From: Planctomycetota bacterium
GTDB lineage: Bacteria; Planctomycetota; UBA1135; UBA2386
Assembly: GCA_016716265.1 (NCBI GenBank)
Contig: JADJWQ010000006.1
Location: 496,001-560,000 of the forward strand
Direction of reading: 5' to 3'
Length of the DNA stretch: 64,000 nt
Part shown: one piece after another, positions 28,801 through 37,611 of the stretch
How positions within the stretch are numbered: position 1 is the stretch's first letter
Layout of the letters: the number at the start of each line of letters is the position of its first letter
The notes under the pieces: generated by a model
Seen by the model: only the letters and a program-made list of their open reading frames with translations
What the model was told of the DNA's origin: nothing
Database searches by the model: none
Translations under genes and position numbers: made by a program

Positions 28801-29587
28801 CGACGGCTCGTCCACCTATGCCACGCCGCAGACGACCGCGGTGACGCTCGCCTCCACCGAGGACACCAACCTGCTGCTCGACGGCCCGGTGGTGCTCGAG
28901 GTGGAAGCGCAGGACGCCGCCGGCAACGTCGCCAAGACGACCTTCACCGTCACCGTCGACAACACCGCGCCCGCCAAGACGCTGGTGGCCCCGGTCGACG
29001 GCGCCACCGTGGCGGGGATCGTGCACATCGTCGCGCAGGCCGACGACCCCCACCTCGCCAGCCTGGTGATCCAGGTCGACGGCGGGGCGGTGGCCTCGAC
29101 CACCTCGGCCAGCTCGCTCAGCTACGACTACGACGCCAGCGGCCGCGCCGAGGGACCGATGCAGATCGAGGTGGTCGTCACCGACGCCGCCAACAACGTC
29201 AGCCGCTGCACCATCACGGTGCACGTCGTCAACTTCACCTGGGAGTTCAACCCGAAGACCCTGAACCTGAAGGCCAAGGGCGGCGGCGTGGTGACCGCGC
29301 ACGTCGAAGGCGTCGGCGTGGGCAGCCTGCTGCCGCTGGCAGCGCACGTGGTCGAGCTGCGCGTCGACGGCGGCAACCCGGTGCGGGCCATCGGCGCCGG
29401 CGGCATCGGCGACGACGACGGCGACAGCATCCCCGACGTCACCTTCCGCTTCGACCGGCAGACGCTGATCGCGTCGCTGCGGGCCGGCCTCGCGCTCGGC
29501 CACCTGCCGGCGAACGGTGACATCGAGGTGGAGCTGTGGGTCGACGGCGCGCGCATCGGCAGCTCGCGGCTGCGGGCCAACGGGTGA
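25838..29587 (+). CDS. Secreted NHL-propeller and Ig-repeat protein
   Basis: A 1249-residue exported protein with a signal peptide (SLVLLGALTLSPAVLRAQ) and a GGAGG site before the ATG. Residues 25-570 are NHL-type propeller repeats (for example GNVYVVDVSNARVQKFAADG, GQFNFTASTAAIAVAADG). Residues 580-1130 contain about six bacterial Ig-like modules starting TVPAVTIASP, TPPVPTIESP, TAPSVTITSP and so on, with GGGQVTGYALLPNEGDNVIT-type blocks. The last 120 residues are a separate domain (FNPKTLNLKAKGGGVVTAHV, DDDGDSIPDVTFRFDRQTLI). The Ig and terminal parts match the protein at 48232-51348. The next gene starts 3 bases later. Likely extracellular binding or sensing; ligand unknown. Confidence 0.9.
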   Translation: MLRAASLVLLGALTLSPAVLRAQTSLRSIPDLPGLPTATDVTIDRDGSVWVCCWQIYQVVKLSPSGQELLRLGRTFTASTTGPTYFNNPFSIAAGPLGDVYVTDGPYVLRFAPDGTYLGWFGGSGTADGRFGYNAGGIAVAPNGDVVVLDQSGHRVQRFDRDGTFLSAFGSRGSGPGQFDFFGGSPYPAGLEVDAAGNVYVVDVSNARVQKFAADGTPLLAFPIAAFPSPQNAHTTLAVDSAGAIYLGSLNHGPPLQKFDAAGNLLRRVTTVGTAEGMLYQLRGLVADGTDLYTAENGRVQQLDAAGVFLARLGAGPSDRDGEFAGPRGVAFDAAGRLRVTNQGRGVDTFDLQGNWLGRTLASSSGNYSLAVDGAGNLYTFISSSGGYVVGRTSPSGVLQQTYGPFGFIGDFAVDASGNVYLTEVPLNRVVKLDPTGQIVLTFGAQGIGPGQFNFTASTAAIAVAADGEILVSDASGRVQRFAPDGTYQGKFTAGASDLAVDEDGLVYATSAALNSGESFRLNIFTRAGARLVSFAPLGGGPGQVYTARALAVRDGVLAVSDSNSFRVLLFDVSHLDQQVPIVSITAPVAGAVLDSLTVEVTGAVADASATTVTSSPAGIFARLPAGGGAVSGTLNLGGGGSEGLRTVALSATDASANIGGTSVQVTVDLTPPYVSVVSPAPGALLSTSTITATVYVYDVTAKTVTVSHGGGTWTVSGLTGYVYPVLHLAEGANAITVDVTDAANRTTHLVRNVTVDTTVPAVTIASPASGQCFGPGESPIAVLATVDDLSATTVSFAPSGNTVLLSAGGGQVTGYALLPNEGDNVITVSARDQGGRVGSASVTVVFDSTPPVPTIESPATDAAVRDVIDLAATAVDPMPGCGVSTVAFAVDGDPVGTAIAEPYEASLDTTQLADGPHTLTVTATDNKGNARSDSRGFTVDNTAPSVTITSPTATVVGGALTFTAVASDGGSGLTAVTMRVAGRAPTTDGSSTYATPQTTAVTLASTEDTNLLLDGPVVLEVEAQDAAGNVAKTTFTVTVDNTAPAKTLVAPVDGATVAGIVHIVAQADDPHLASLVIQVDGGAVASTTSASSLSYDYDASGRAEGPMQIEVVVTDAANNVSRCTITVHVVNFTWEFNPKTLNLKAKGGGVVTAHVEGVGVGSLLPLAAHVVELRVDGGNPVRAIGAGGIGDDDGDSIPDVTFRFDRQTLIASLRAGLALGHLPANGDIEVELWVDGARIGSSRLRANG

Positions 29588-29590
29588 GCC

Positions 29591-30307
29591 ATGCCGCGCA
29601 CCTCGAGCATCGCGCTCCCGGCCGCGTTCCTCGTCCTCACCGGCCTGGTGCTGGTGGAGCGGGACGCGGCCTTGCCGGAGCGAGCCGGGGCGGCGGCGGT
29701 GGGCGCAATCGACGCCGCCGCTGCCGATCCCGGCACCCCGAACGACGGCCCGGCCGCGGCCACGGCCCCGCCACTGCCCCCGCCGGTGCGTACCATCGCG
29801 GGCTTCGCCCCCGAACCGCAGACGATGGCCGACGTGCACGCGCTGCGGGCGCGCACCGCCGCGGCGACCGCCGAGGCCATCCCGGCGCTGCGGCGCACCG
29901 CGCTGGCTGCAGGGAATCCGCTCGCCGCCGGCCTGGCGCTGCAGGCACTCGGCCGGCTGCGCGCCGTGGCCGGCGACGCCGAGCTGCTCGCCCTGGTGGA
30001 CGACCCACGCCCGCGGGTGCGCCAGGAGCTGGTCGCGGCGCTGGGGACCAGCGGCGACCCGACCTGTGCCACCACCCTCGCCGCGGCGACGCGCGATGCG
30101 GACGAGACCACGCGAACGCTGGCGATCCGCGCGCTCGGCGTGCTCGGCGGCAGGGCGGCGCACAGCGAGCTGCAGCGCCTGCAGGCGCGGACCGACCTGA
30201 CCCGCGTCGAGCGCACCTTCCTGCGCGACGCGCTGCGAGCCGCCGCGGGCGCGGGACCGGTGTTCACGCCGCAGGGCCAGCGCGTCGCGTCGGGCACCAA
30301 CGAGTAG
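29591..30307 (+). CDS. Membrane-anchored HEAT-repeat protein
   Basis: A 238-residue protein starting 3 bases after the Ig-repeat gene, so almost certainly co-translated with it. Residues 6-24 form an N-terminal anchor or uncleaved signal (ALPAAFLVLTGLVLVE). A Pro/Ala-rich linker runs to about residue 75. HEAT-like helical pairs follow, including LALVDDPRPRVRQELVAALG and TRTLAIRALGVLGGRAAHSE. The motif DPRPRVRQELV (30002-30034) recurs exactly in the HEAT protein at 47669-48235, which also follows an Ig-repeat gene. It probably works with its partner in the periplasm as a protein-binding scaffold. Ends in TAG. Confidence 0.85.
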   Translation: MPRTSSIALPAAFLVLTGLVLVERDAALPERAGAAAVGAIDAAAADPGTPNDGPAAATAPPLPPPVRTIAGFAPEPQTMADVHALRARTAAATAEAIPALRRTALAAGNPLAAGLALQALGRLRAVAGDAELLALVDDPRPRVRQELVAALGTSGDPTCATTLAAATRDADETTRTLAIRALGVLGGRAAHSELQRLQARTDLTRVERTFLRDALRAAAGAGPVFTPQGQRVASGTNE

Positions 30308-30605
30308 CCGCCGGGCCGCGGCGCTCCACGCTGGACCGGGCGACGCACACCACGCTCGATGGGACCGTGCTGCTCCCGGGATCCCCGCCTCGGGCGCGGC
30401 CGGGCCGACGAGCTCCGCTCTCGCGGACTCACGTTCACGCCGCGGCCGAGCCCTGCGACCGTGGAACCCGCGGCGCCGGGTGCACTCCCGGCGCGGGTCC
30501 GCGGCCATCGACGCCGCGCTCCGCGGGTGGTTCGGCCGCGGCGTTCTCGACCTCGACCCTCGATGCGGCGATGTGGTGGTCGCCGCGGCGGGTCGCGGCG
30601 CGGGA

Positions 30606-33293
30606 TCAGCGTCCGATCACGACGCGCAGGCCTCGGCTCACGGCGAGGCCGGCCACGTTGCGACTCGGATCCTCGCTGGCGAGCTGGCCGAACAGCGGCA
30701 GGCCGAGCAGCCCCGCGTCGTTCGGCAGCGCGAGCGGGAACGACACCTCGCCGCCGGTCGACGCCTGGCTGGACCAGCTGGTGTCCGGGCGCACCAGCAG
30801 CGGGCAGCCGGGCATGCCGGCGAAGGTGAGATCCTGCGGCAGCGGGCCGCCCGCCCACGATGCATCCGACAGGCCCAGCAGCAGCAGCGCGGAGCGGCCG
30901 CCGAGGATCTGCGTGCCGGTCCACTGCATCGTCGTGCCGATGCGCGCCGGGGCCAGCGGGTCGACGCCGAGCACCGGCGGGTTGGCGTGGCCCTGGCAGG
31001 CGGTGCCGAACACCGTCGCGCCGGGCCGCACGACCTCGCAGGTCCACAGGCCGCGGCCGAGGGTCGCCGCGAGCAGCGTGCGCGGCGCGACACCGGCGAT
31101 CCAGGCGACCTCCTCGACCGACACGTTCGCGGGGCCGTCGTTGTCGGCCGACCAGTTCTGGCCGGCGTCGTCGCTCGCGAAGATGCCGACCTCGGTCGCG
31201 ACGTAGACGACCTCGGTGGCGTCGGGGTGCAGCAGCACGCAATTGACCGGCGCATCGGGCAGCCGGCGCGCGCCGGTGCCGCTCGCGTCCGCCCAGGTCG
31301 CGCCGCCGTCGACGCTCTTCCGCACGTTGCCGCTCGCGAAGCCGCCGAAGGTCGCCCACACCGTCCGGTGGTCGGTGGGGTCGATCGCGATGCGCGTGAC
31401 GTAGCGGTTCGGCAGCGGGTCGGTGCCGGCGTTGTCGTCGACCGCGATCCAGGTCGGGCTCGCGGCGGTCGCGTTCGCGGTGCGGTAGACGCGCCCGTCG
31501 TTGTGGCCGACCCAGACCACGTCGGCGTTGCCCTGAGCCACGGCGACGCAGCTCACGAAGCTGCCGACCGGCGGCTTGATCGCGGACCACGAGACGCTGC
31601 CCGCGCGACAGTTGTTGGTGCGCCAGAGGCTCGAGGCACCGGCGTAGAGGCGCGTCGGCAGGTTGGGATCGAGCACCAGCGGCGCGATGAAGTTCGAGGT
31701 CGTCGCCGAGCGCTCGTTGATGTTGCCGTAGATGTAGCTGGAGCTCGAGCCGCCATTGGTGGAGCGGTGCACCTGGCACCACACGTACTCACCGTAGACG
31801 TAGCTCGGGTTGGTCGGGTCGATCTGCGTCTGGCCACCGTCGCCGCCGAAGGTCATGGTCGCCTGCGTCGACGGGGTGATCAGCCGCAGCGTGCCGTTGT
31901 CCTGCAGGCCGCCGGCGAGCCTGCTGCCGACGCCCGACGCACCGTAGAACTGCGTCGTGCGCTGACCGGCGTCGATGTCGCGCCAGCCGGTACCCTGACC
32001 CGCGGCGAGGATGTCGTCGGCGACGTGCAGGCCGCCGTCGGTGGCGACGTAGACGCGGCGGCGCGCGCCGCCGTCGTAATCGGGGTCGGCCGCAACGAAG
32101 TGCACGTCGAGGTGCGGGTCGACGGTCATGATGTAGCCGTTCGTGATCTGGCTGAACGAGACGCCGCCGTTGGTGCTGCGCCATACGTGCAGACCCGCCG
32201 CGACCATCACGTTCTCGTTGGTCGGGTCGACCCAGAAGCCGTTGAAGTACCAGGTCACGCCCGTCTGCGAGCTACCCGTGCGCAGCACCCAGTTGCGACC
32301 GCCGTCCGCCGACCGCCAGACCTTGCCGCCATTGAAGCCGCACGACGCGTAGACGACGCCGGGGTTGCTCCGCGCGTAGCAGAACTCCATCCGCGCGTCG
32401 TAGCTGGACAGCCCGACCAGGCCGCTCTGCGCCACGCTCCAGGTGGCACCACCGTCCTGCGACCACAGCGCGTCGTGCACGAGCAGCGAGGCGTCGACAC
32501 GGTGGCCGACGGCCTTGGTGGGGTCGGCCGGGTCGAACTCGACCTGTTCGCTCGCGAAGGCGGCGTGGACCTGCGTCCAGCTCGAGCCGCCGTCGGTCGA
32601 GCGGTAGATGCCGCCCGGTCGCACCGCGGCCAGCAGCAGGTTCGGGTCGGTCGGCGACACGGCGACGCGCTGCACGTATTCCCAGCTCGCCGTCGCCGAC
32701 AGGTGCGTCCAGGTCGCGCCGCCGTCCGTCGACTTGAAGACGCCGGCGCCGCGGATCGCACTGCGGTTGACGCCACGCGCGACGTTGAGATTGAAGAACC
32801 CCTCGCCGGTACCCACGTACATCACGTCGGGGTTGCCCGGGGCGATCACCAGACAGCCGATCGCGAGGTTGGTCCACCAGTCGTCGACGGGCTGCCACGT
32901 CGCGCCGCGGTCGACGCTCTTCCAGAGGCCGCCGCTGACGCCACCCGACCACAGGATGCGCGTGTCGCGCGGATCGATCGCGATCGTGCGGCTACGGCCG
33001 GCGACGTTGAACGGGCCGCGCTCGACCCAGCCGCTCGGCGCGATGCCGCCGTCGTCGAGCGCCGCCGTCGCGGCGACGAGCGCCGTGCGCTGGCCGAGCG
33101 CGCGCTGGAAGGCACCGACCGGGATGTTCCCGTTCTCGTCGGCGTAGCGCAGCGCCCGCCAGGCGGTGGCTTCACCGGGGAAGTCCGGGTCCTCGCCCGC
33201 GGCCTCGTGACCGCTCAGCGAGCAGCCCGCTACGGCGAGCAGGACCGGGAGGAGGAACGGGAGCGCGAGCGGCAGCGGGTGGAGTCTGCGCAT
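30606..33293 (-). CDS. BNR/Asp-box repeat propeller lipoprotein
   Basis: An 895-residue protein with a lipoprotein signal (LLPVLLAVAGC, Cys24). It has many sialidase/VPS10-type Asp-box repeats: SVDRGATW, STDGGATW, STDGGSSW, SADGGRNW, STNGGVSF, SVDGGATW. These alternate with date-like phrases such as DPTNPSYVY, typical of multi-bladed propellers. No sialidase catalytic Arg triad can be assigned, so an enzymatic role is doubtful. The last 120 residues (TVFGTACQGHANPPVLGVD to GLAVSRGLRVVIGR) are the planctomycete-type C-terminal domain shared with other secreted proteins here. A TANNNT box lies 33 bases upstream. Confidence 0.88.
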   Translation of the reverse strand: MRRLHPLPLALPFLLPVLLAVAGCSLSGHEAAGEDPDFPGEATAWRALRYADENGNIPVGAFQRALGQRTALVAATAALDDGGIAPSGWVERGPFNVAGRSRTIAIDPRDTRILWSGGVSGGLWKSVDRGATWQPVDDWWTNLAIGCLVIAPGNPDVMYVGTGEGFFNLNVARGVNRSAIRGAGVFKSTDGGATWTHLSATASWEYVQRVAVSPTDPNLLLAAVRPGGIYRSTDGGSSWTQVHAAFASEQVEFDPADPTKAVGHRVDASLLVHDALWSQDGGATWSVAQSGLVGLSSYDARMEFCYARSNPGVVYASCGFNGGKVWRSADGGRNWVLRTGSSQTGVTWYFNGFWVDPTNENVMVAAGLHVWRSTNGGVSFSQITNGYIMTVDPHLDVHFVAADPDYDGGARRRVYVATDGGLHVADDILAAGQGTGWRDIDAGQRTTQFYGASGVGSRLAGGLQDNGTLRLITPSTQATMTFGGDGGQTQIDPTNPSYVYGEYVWCQVHRSTNGGSSSSYIYGNINERSATTSNFIAPLVLDPNLPTRLYAGASSLWRTNNCRAGSVSWSAIKPPVGSFVSCVAVAQGNADVVWVGHNDGRVYRTANATAASPTWIAVDDNAGTDPLPNRYVTRIAIDPTDHRTVWATFGGFASGNVRKSVDGGATWADASGTGARRLPDAPVNCVLLHPDATEVVYVATEVGIFASDDAGQNWSADNDGPANVSVEEVAWIAGVAPRTLLAATLGRGLWTCEVVRPGATVFGTACQGHANPPVLGVDPLAPARIGTTMQWTGTQILGGRSALLLLGLSDASWAGGPLPQDLTFAGMPGCPLLVRPDTSWSSQASTGGEVSFPLALPNDAGLLGLPLFGQLASEDPSRNVAGLAVSRGLRVVIGR

Positions 33294-33326
33294 GGCCAGG
33301 AAGCGCGGGAGCGCGGCAGAACCCGG

Positions 33327-33332
33327 AGTCTA
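33327..33332 (-). promoter_or_regulatory. -10-like hexamer TAGACT
   Basis: On the minus strand TAGACT lies 33 bases before the ATG of the BNR lipoprotein, which would leave a leader of about 26 bases. Confidence 0.35.
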
Positions 33333-33591
33333 ACCGGGCCCCGCCACCGCCCGCCGCGCGGGTCGGGAACGCGCGCGGCCGGGCGGCTCACGGGTGCGGG
33401 CCTCGTCCGGTGCCGCGTTCCGCTCGGCCGTTCGCGTCGAGTCGATGACGTCGAACACCCCGGGCCGAGGCTCCGGGACCGGCCCCCGTCCCACGCCGGT
33501 CCGGTGTCCTGCCGGCGCGCGCTCCCGGTTCGACGGCCCGTGCCTCGACTCCCAGGTCCCGGCGGGTGTGCTCCCGCGGACCCGGTCGCCC

Positions 33592-35394
33592 TCAGGGCAC
33601 GATCGTGAACACGTAGCGGGCCTCGCTGATCACGTCGTTGCCCTGACGGACGATGCCGCGGTACTCGACGGGCCGGTTCAGGAACTCGCTGCCCAGCGTG
33701 GCCGACAGGGAGATCGGCAGCTGGAGCGGCTGGCTCCGGTTCGTGAGCCCCGCCGGCCAATCGAGCACCACCGGCGGCACGAAGTAGATGCCGGTCGGCT
33801 GATTGTCGAAGTACAGCTCGACCGACACGACGATCCGCTCGGTGACGGCGCTGTAGCCGGACACCACGACGTGGGCCCACGCGGTCTGCCCTCGTTGCAC
33901 GGTCTCCTGCGTGCCCATCACCGCGATCGCGACCGGCGGCCGCTCGCCGATCAGCTGGTTGTAGGCGCGCTGCAGGTCGATGCGGCCCCAGCCGAACGTG
34001 TTGTCCTCGCCGACGGTGCCGAGATCGTCGGCGGTCTCCATCAGCAGCTCCTTCGCGCGCACGACGGTCAGCTCCGGCCACACGTCCCGCAACAGCGCGA
34101 CCGCACCGGCGACGTGCGGGGTCGCCATCGACGTGCCCGACAGGCTCGCGTAGCCACCGCCGCGGATCGAGCTGCGCACGCTGACGCCGCGGGCGGACAC
34201 CTCGGGCTTCACGTTGTTCGTCGTCGCGCACGTGCTCGGGCCGCGGCTGCTGAAGCTCGCGATCGCGGTGCTACCCACGTCGAGCGCGCCGACGGTGAAC
34301 GTGTTGGTGGGCGAAGCGACACGGTCCGCCGGCACGCGCGGCCCGGTCGCTCCCTCGTTGCCAGCCGCGAACACGTAGACGACGGTGCTCGCCTCGGCGG
34401 CATCGATCGACGCGTGGAACACCGTCGAGCACGGGCCGACGCCGTTGTTCGGGTCGCGCACGCCCCAGCTGTTCGAGCACACGTCCGGCACGTCGTCGAC
34501 CGTGGCCGGATCGCCGTCCGGGTCCGCGGTCCACTGGATGGCCCGGTTGTACCAGACGTTCTTCTGCGCGCGCGTGCCGCTCGCGTCGATCGGATTGCTC
34601 GCGATCCAACGTGCACCGGGTGCCATGCCGATCTGGTTGCCGGCACCGTCGTCGCCGCAGATCGTCCCCATCGTGTGGGTGCCGTGGTCGGAGCGACCGG
34701 TCGGGGTCGTGGTGTTCGCGATCGGGTCGAACCATGCGGCGATCGCCGGAACCCCGCTCAGCCGACCGCGCCAGCGCGACGAGAGCGCCGGATGATTGCC
34801 GTCGACCCCGGTATCGATGTTGGCGACCACGGCATTGCTGCCGGTGTAGCCCTGCGCCCACACGTAGTCGGCGCGACACTCGAGCAATCCGCTCTCGGGC
34901 GCCGGCATGCGCACGAAGTCGTCCCCGACCGCGGGCTCCGCGCCGATCGCGTCCTCGGTGCCCGGCTCGTCCGAGCCGGCCCACGCGATGCGCCCGACCT
35001 GCGGCAGCTCCGCGAGCCGCAGGATCGCCGCCTTCGACCCGCGCACGGCGAAGCCGTTGAAGATCCAGAACGGCACGACCTCGGTCACCTCCCCGATCGA
35101 ACGCAGCTCGGCGATCGCGGCCGCGACCGGCGGCTGCGTACGTTCCGCGAGCTCGCGCAGCGAGCGCACGACCAGCTCGTGCCGGAACTGGCGCGTCGCC
35201 TGCATGGCGTCGAGCCGCGCGACGAGCTCGCCGAGCGGGACCTGGTCACGCAGGTAGACGAACACCGTCGTCGGCTGCTCGAGTCGCATCGGTTCGAGCA
35301 CGCCTTGCAACGCCGGTTCGATGCTGCTCGTGGTCTGCGCGGGAAGGCAGACCGACGTGACGAGCAGCGCCGCGAGGAGCGTGAGTCTGGGCAT
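33592..35394 (-). CDS. Secreted subtilisin-family (S8) serine protease
   Basis: A 600-residue exported protease. The signal peptide is LTLLAALLVTSVCLPAQ; a propeptide follows to about residue 165. The catalytic triad is Asp194 (VVANIDTGVDG), His237 (DHGTHTMG) and Ser422 (SLSGTSMATPHVAGA), with the oxyanion Asn region in FAAGNEGATG. After about residue 470 a 130-residue beta-rich C-terminal part (VSVELYFDNQPTGIYFVPP) probably helps substrate binding or secretion. All essential residues are present. It likely degrades extracellular protein for nutrition. The 298 bases between it and the BNR lipoprotein gene hold no gene. Confidence 0.95.
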   Translation of the reverse strand: MPRLTLLAALLVTSVCLPAQTTSSIEPALQGVLEPMRLEQPTTVFVYLRDQVPLGELVARLDAMQATRQFRHELVVRSLRELAERTQPPVAAAIAELRSIGEVTEVVPFWIFNGFAVRGSKAAILRLAELPQVGRIAWAGSDEPGTEDAIGAEPAVGDDFVRMPAPESGLLECRADYVWAQGYTGSNAVVANIDTGVDGNHPALSSRWRGRLSGVPAIAAWFDPIANTTTPTGRSDHGTHTMGTICGDDGAGNQIGMAPGARWIASNPIDASGTRAQKNVWYNRAIQWTADPDGDPATVDDVPDVCSNSWGVRDPNNGVGPCSTVFHASIDAAEASTVVYVFAAGNEGATGPRVPADRVASPTNTFTVGALDVGSTAIASFSSRGPSTCATTNNVKPEVSARGVSVRSSIRGGGYASLSGTSMATPHVAGAVALLRDVWPELTVVRAKELLMETADDLGTVGEDNTFGWGRIDLQRAYNQLIGERPPVAIAVMGTQETVQRGQTAWAHVVVSGYSAVTERIVVSVELYFDNQPTGIYFVPPVVLDWPAGLTNRSQPLQLPISLSATLGSEFLNRPVEYRGIVRQGNDVISEARYVFTIVP

Positions 35395-35443
35395 GGGGGT
35401 GGCCTACGGGTCGACTGGGGCGCACGGTCGGGCGGGCGCCGGG

Positions 35444-35449
35444 ATCGTA
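35444..35449 (-). promoter_or_regulatory. -10-like hexamer TACGAT
   Basis: On the minus strand TACGAT lies 49 bases before the subtilase ATG, just after the end of the gene upstream. It fits the TANNNT pattern of this window. Confidence 0.35.
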
Positions 35450-35471
35450 GCAGGCCCCCGGCCACCGGTGT

Positions 35472-35957
35472 TCAGAAGCTCTGCGCGATCGTGTTCGTCC
35501 GGCCGCTGCCACCGCCGGTCACGTCCGCGATCGCGTAGATCTCGTCGCGGCCTTCCCAGTCCTCGTTGAGGACGCTGCGGAACACGGTCCGGCTGATGCT
35601 GAAGTTGCCGAGCTGATCGGTGCGCGCGATGCCGATGATGCTGAACAGGAAGTCGTCGAACCAGGTGTCCTCACCGTAGACCCGCGCCCCGACCGCGGCA
35701 TTGATCGCCGTCGAGTGGCCGCTGACGACGACGTTGTAGTAGCCCCCGCCGACCGGGTAGATCGCCAGCCGGGCGGTGGTTCCGGGGATCGGCGCGCACT
35801 CGCTCGCGACGTCCGCCGGGCGCAGCTCGGGGGCGATGGGAGCGACGAGTCCGCCGGCGATCATGGCGGTCGGTTCGCTCGCCGCCGGGAGCATGGCGGT
35901 CAGGGCGGTCAGCAGCTTCGCGGCGAAGCCGCGCGACGGGTTGGTCGGTGATTGCAT
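35472..35957 (-). CDS. Small protein of unknown function, possibly exported
   Basis: A 161-residue protein with GAGGAG about 9 bases before the ATG. The N-terminal 35 residues (GFAAKLLTALTAMLPAASEP) are moderately hydrophobic and could be a signal sequence, but with a weak core. The rest is beta-rich with many Gly and aromatic residues (AIYPVGGGYYNVVVSGHS, GEDTWFDDFLFSIIGIARTD). It resembles small secreted beta-sandwich proteins, but I cannot name a family. It lies upstream of the subtilase on the same strand, 77 bases away, with its own -10-like box between them. Confidence 0.7.
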   Translation of the reverse strand: MQSPTNPSRGFAAKLLTALTAMLPAASEPTAMIAGGLVAPIAPELRPADVASECAPIPGTTARLAIYPVGGGYYNVVVSGHSTAINAAVGARVYGEDTWFDDFLFSIIGIARTDQLGNFSISRTVFRSVLNEDWEGRDEIYAIADVTGGGSGRTNTIAQSF

Positions 35958-36160
35958 CGGATGATCTCCTCGAACGGCTCGGCGTTACGGGACGGTCGGT
36001 GCGGGACGGTCGGATTCGAGCCGGCCTCCGGGTCCCGCCGGCGGCCGACCGGGACGGCCTGCGTCGCCGTCCGATCCGACGAGTCCCGCACCGGCCGGGG
36101 GCGTTCGCGCGAGCCAACGGAATTCCGCGCCGGCGACCGGGAGCGGCGTCCGGGAGATCG

Positions 36161-36199
36161 ACCGGGAGAGACGACCGGCAGAGACGACCGGGAGCGGCC
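36161..36199. repeat. Three 13-bp tandem repeats
   Basis: Units are ACCGGGAGAGACG, ACCGGCAGAGACG and ACCGGGAGCGGCC. They lie in the spacer between the agmatinase stop and the small unknown gene. The same spacer has a doubled GGGACGGTCGG at 35989-35999 and 36003-36013. Confidence 0.85.
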
Positions 36200-36204
36200 G
36201 GCTG

Positions 36205-37247
36205 TCACCCCCGGCAGCGCAGCGCGAAACCGCACAGCTTGTAGAGCAGGCGCGCGCCCACATTGCCGTCCCACTCGTCGCCGTCGTCCGTCGGGAACCG
36301 CGGACCGGGCGCGACCTCGCAGAGGTCGAAGCCGACGATGCGCTTGCCGTTGCGGGGCAGTGCTTCGAGCAGCAGGCAGGCCTCGGCGAACGAGAGGCCG
36401 CCGGGCACCGGCGTGCCGGTGTGCGGGCACAGCGACGGGTCGAGGCCGTCGATGTCGAAGCTGATCCAGACGTCGTCGGGCAGGGTGCGGACGACCTCGT
36501 CGCACAACGCGGACCAGGTCTCGCCGTCGCCGCGCCGGCGCTGCCAATCGAGGTCGAACCAGGTCAGCACGCGGCCGTCGCTCGCGCGCGCGCGCTCGAG
36601 CTCGGCTTCGCAGAAGTCGCGGATGCCGACCTGTGCGATGCGCTGCACGCGCGGAGCCTCGCGCAGCACGTTGTCCATGATCGACGCGTGGCTCAGCGGA
36701 AGCCCTCGTAGGCGACGCGCAGGTCCATGTGCGCGTCGACGTGCAGGATGCCGAGGTCGCGGTCGCGCGCGACGCGGCGGATCGCGCCGAGCGGGCTGGC
36801 GTGGTCGCCACCGACGATGCCGGGCACCTGGCCCGCCGCGAGGATCGCGGCGACCTCGCGCTCGACGAACCCGGCGACCTGCGCCGACGCAGCGTCGACC
36901 ACGGCGACCGCAGCCCGGTCGGCCGGGTCGTCGCGGTCGGCGCCACCCTGCTCGATCAGCGGCTCCGCGGCGCGGCGCGCGCTAGCTGCAACCTCGACCA
37001 GGGTCGGGTCCTCGGGCAGCATGTGGATCCCGCGCTCGAACACCCTGCCGTTCTGCAGGTCGAACAGGTCGACCTGCACGCTGGCGGCCAGGATCGCACG
37101 CGGGCCGAACCGCGCGCCATCGCGGTACGACGTCGTCGCGTCGAACGGCACCGGCACCAGCACACACTCGGCATCGGCCCGTCCGCAGGGCAGGCCGAAG
37201 ATCCCGGCGCCGGCAGCCGCGGCGGCATTCGGATCGAATCCGGTCAT
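36205..37247 (-). pseudogene. speB: Agmatinase-family ureohydrolase with one frameshift
   Basis: Together, two frames spell one full agmatinase/arginase-family enzyme (hydrolysis of agmatine to putrescine and urea, two Mn ions). The first part, 37247 to 36693, holds FDATTSYRDGARFGP, GGDH and DAHMDLRVAYEGFR, then TGA. The second, 36690 to 36205, resumes with HASIMDNVLREAP and carries the second metal motif SFDIDGLDP. The family normally reads EG-R-WSHAS here. Adding one G after CGCTG (plus-strand C near 36694) restores RWSHASIMDN and gives an intact protein with all metal ligands. So it is either a very recent pseudogene or a base error. A minus-strand TATCGT lies 7 bases before the ATG. Confidence 0.9.
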
Positions 37248-37254
37248 GCCGCGG

Positions 37255-37260
37255 ACGATA
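37255..37260 (-). promoter_or_regulatory. -10 box TATCGT adjacent to agmatinase start
   Basis: On the minus strand TATCGT is followed by 7 bases and the ATG at 37247. No Shine-Dalgarno sequence fits between them, so transcription would begin at or next to the start codon. Confidence 0.5.
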
Positions 37261-37329
37261 GCGCAGCACCCCACCAGAGCCCCTCAGGACGACCAGAAGC
37301 ACGGACCGCACAGCGCCCGCACCGCAGCC

Positions 37330-37611
37330 ATGAGTACCGAGCCTCCCCGGATCACGATGTACCGCACGCGGGGCTGCCCGTACTGCGTGGCCGCCGAGCA
37401 GTTGCTGCGGGCGCGCGGCGTCCCGTTCGATCAGGTCTACCTCGACGATCACCCCGACCGCCGCGGCTTCACGAGCAGCATCCTGCCCGGGCACGACACG
37501 GTGCCACTCGTGCTGGTCGGCGACCGCGCGCTCGGCGGCTACGACGAGCTGCGCGCGCTCGATCGCGAGGGACGCCTCGAGGCGGTGCTGCGCGGCGAGG
37601 ACGAACCCTGA
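37330..37611 (+). CDS. Glutaredoxin
   Basis: A 93-residue thioredoxin-fold protein with the dithiol active site CPYC (Cys16 and Cys19), the cis-proline block TVPLVLVGD and the GGYDEL glutathione-binding region, all in the usual positions for a class I glutaredoxin. It reduces disulfides or glutathione mixed disulfides in the cytosol. The ATG at 37330 is the only start that puts the CPYC at the right distance. The gene is divergent from the agmatinase gene across 82 bases. A 13-base repeat begins at its stop codon. Confidence 0.93.
   Translation: MSTEPPRITMYRTRGCPYCVAAEQLLRARGVPFDQVYLDDHPDRRGFTSSILPGHDTVPLVLVGDRALGGYDELRALDREGRLEAVLRGEDEP

Noticed and set aside
36693..36700. Programmed frameshift in agmatinase
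   Set aside because: No slippery heptamer or downstream stem is visible at CGCTGAGC. A one-base loss or error is simpler.
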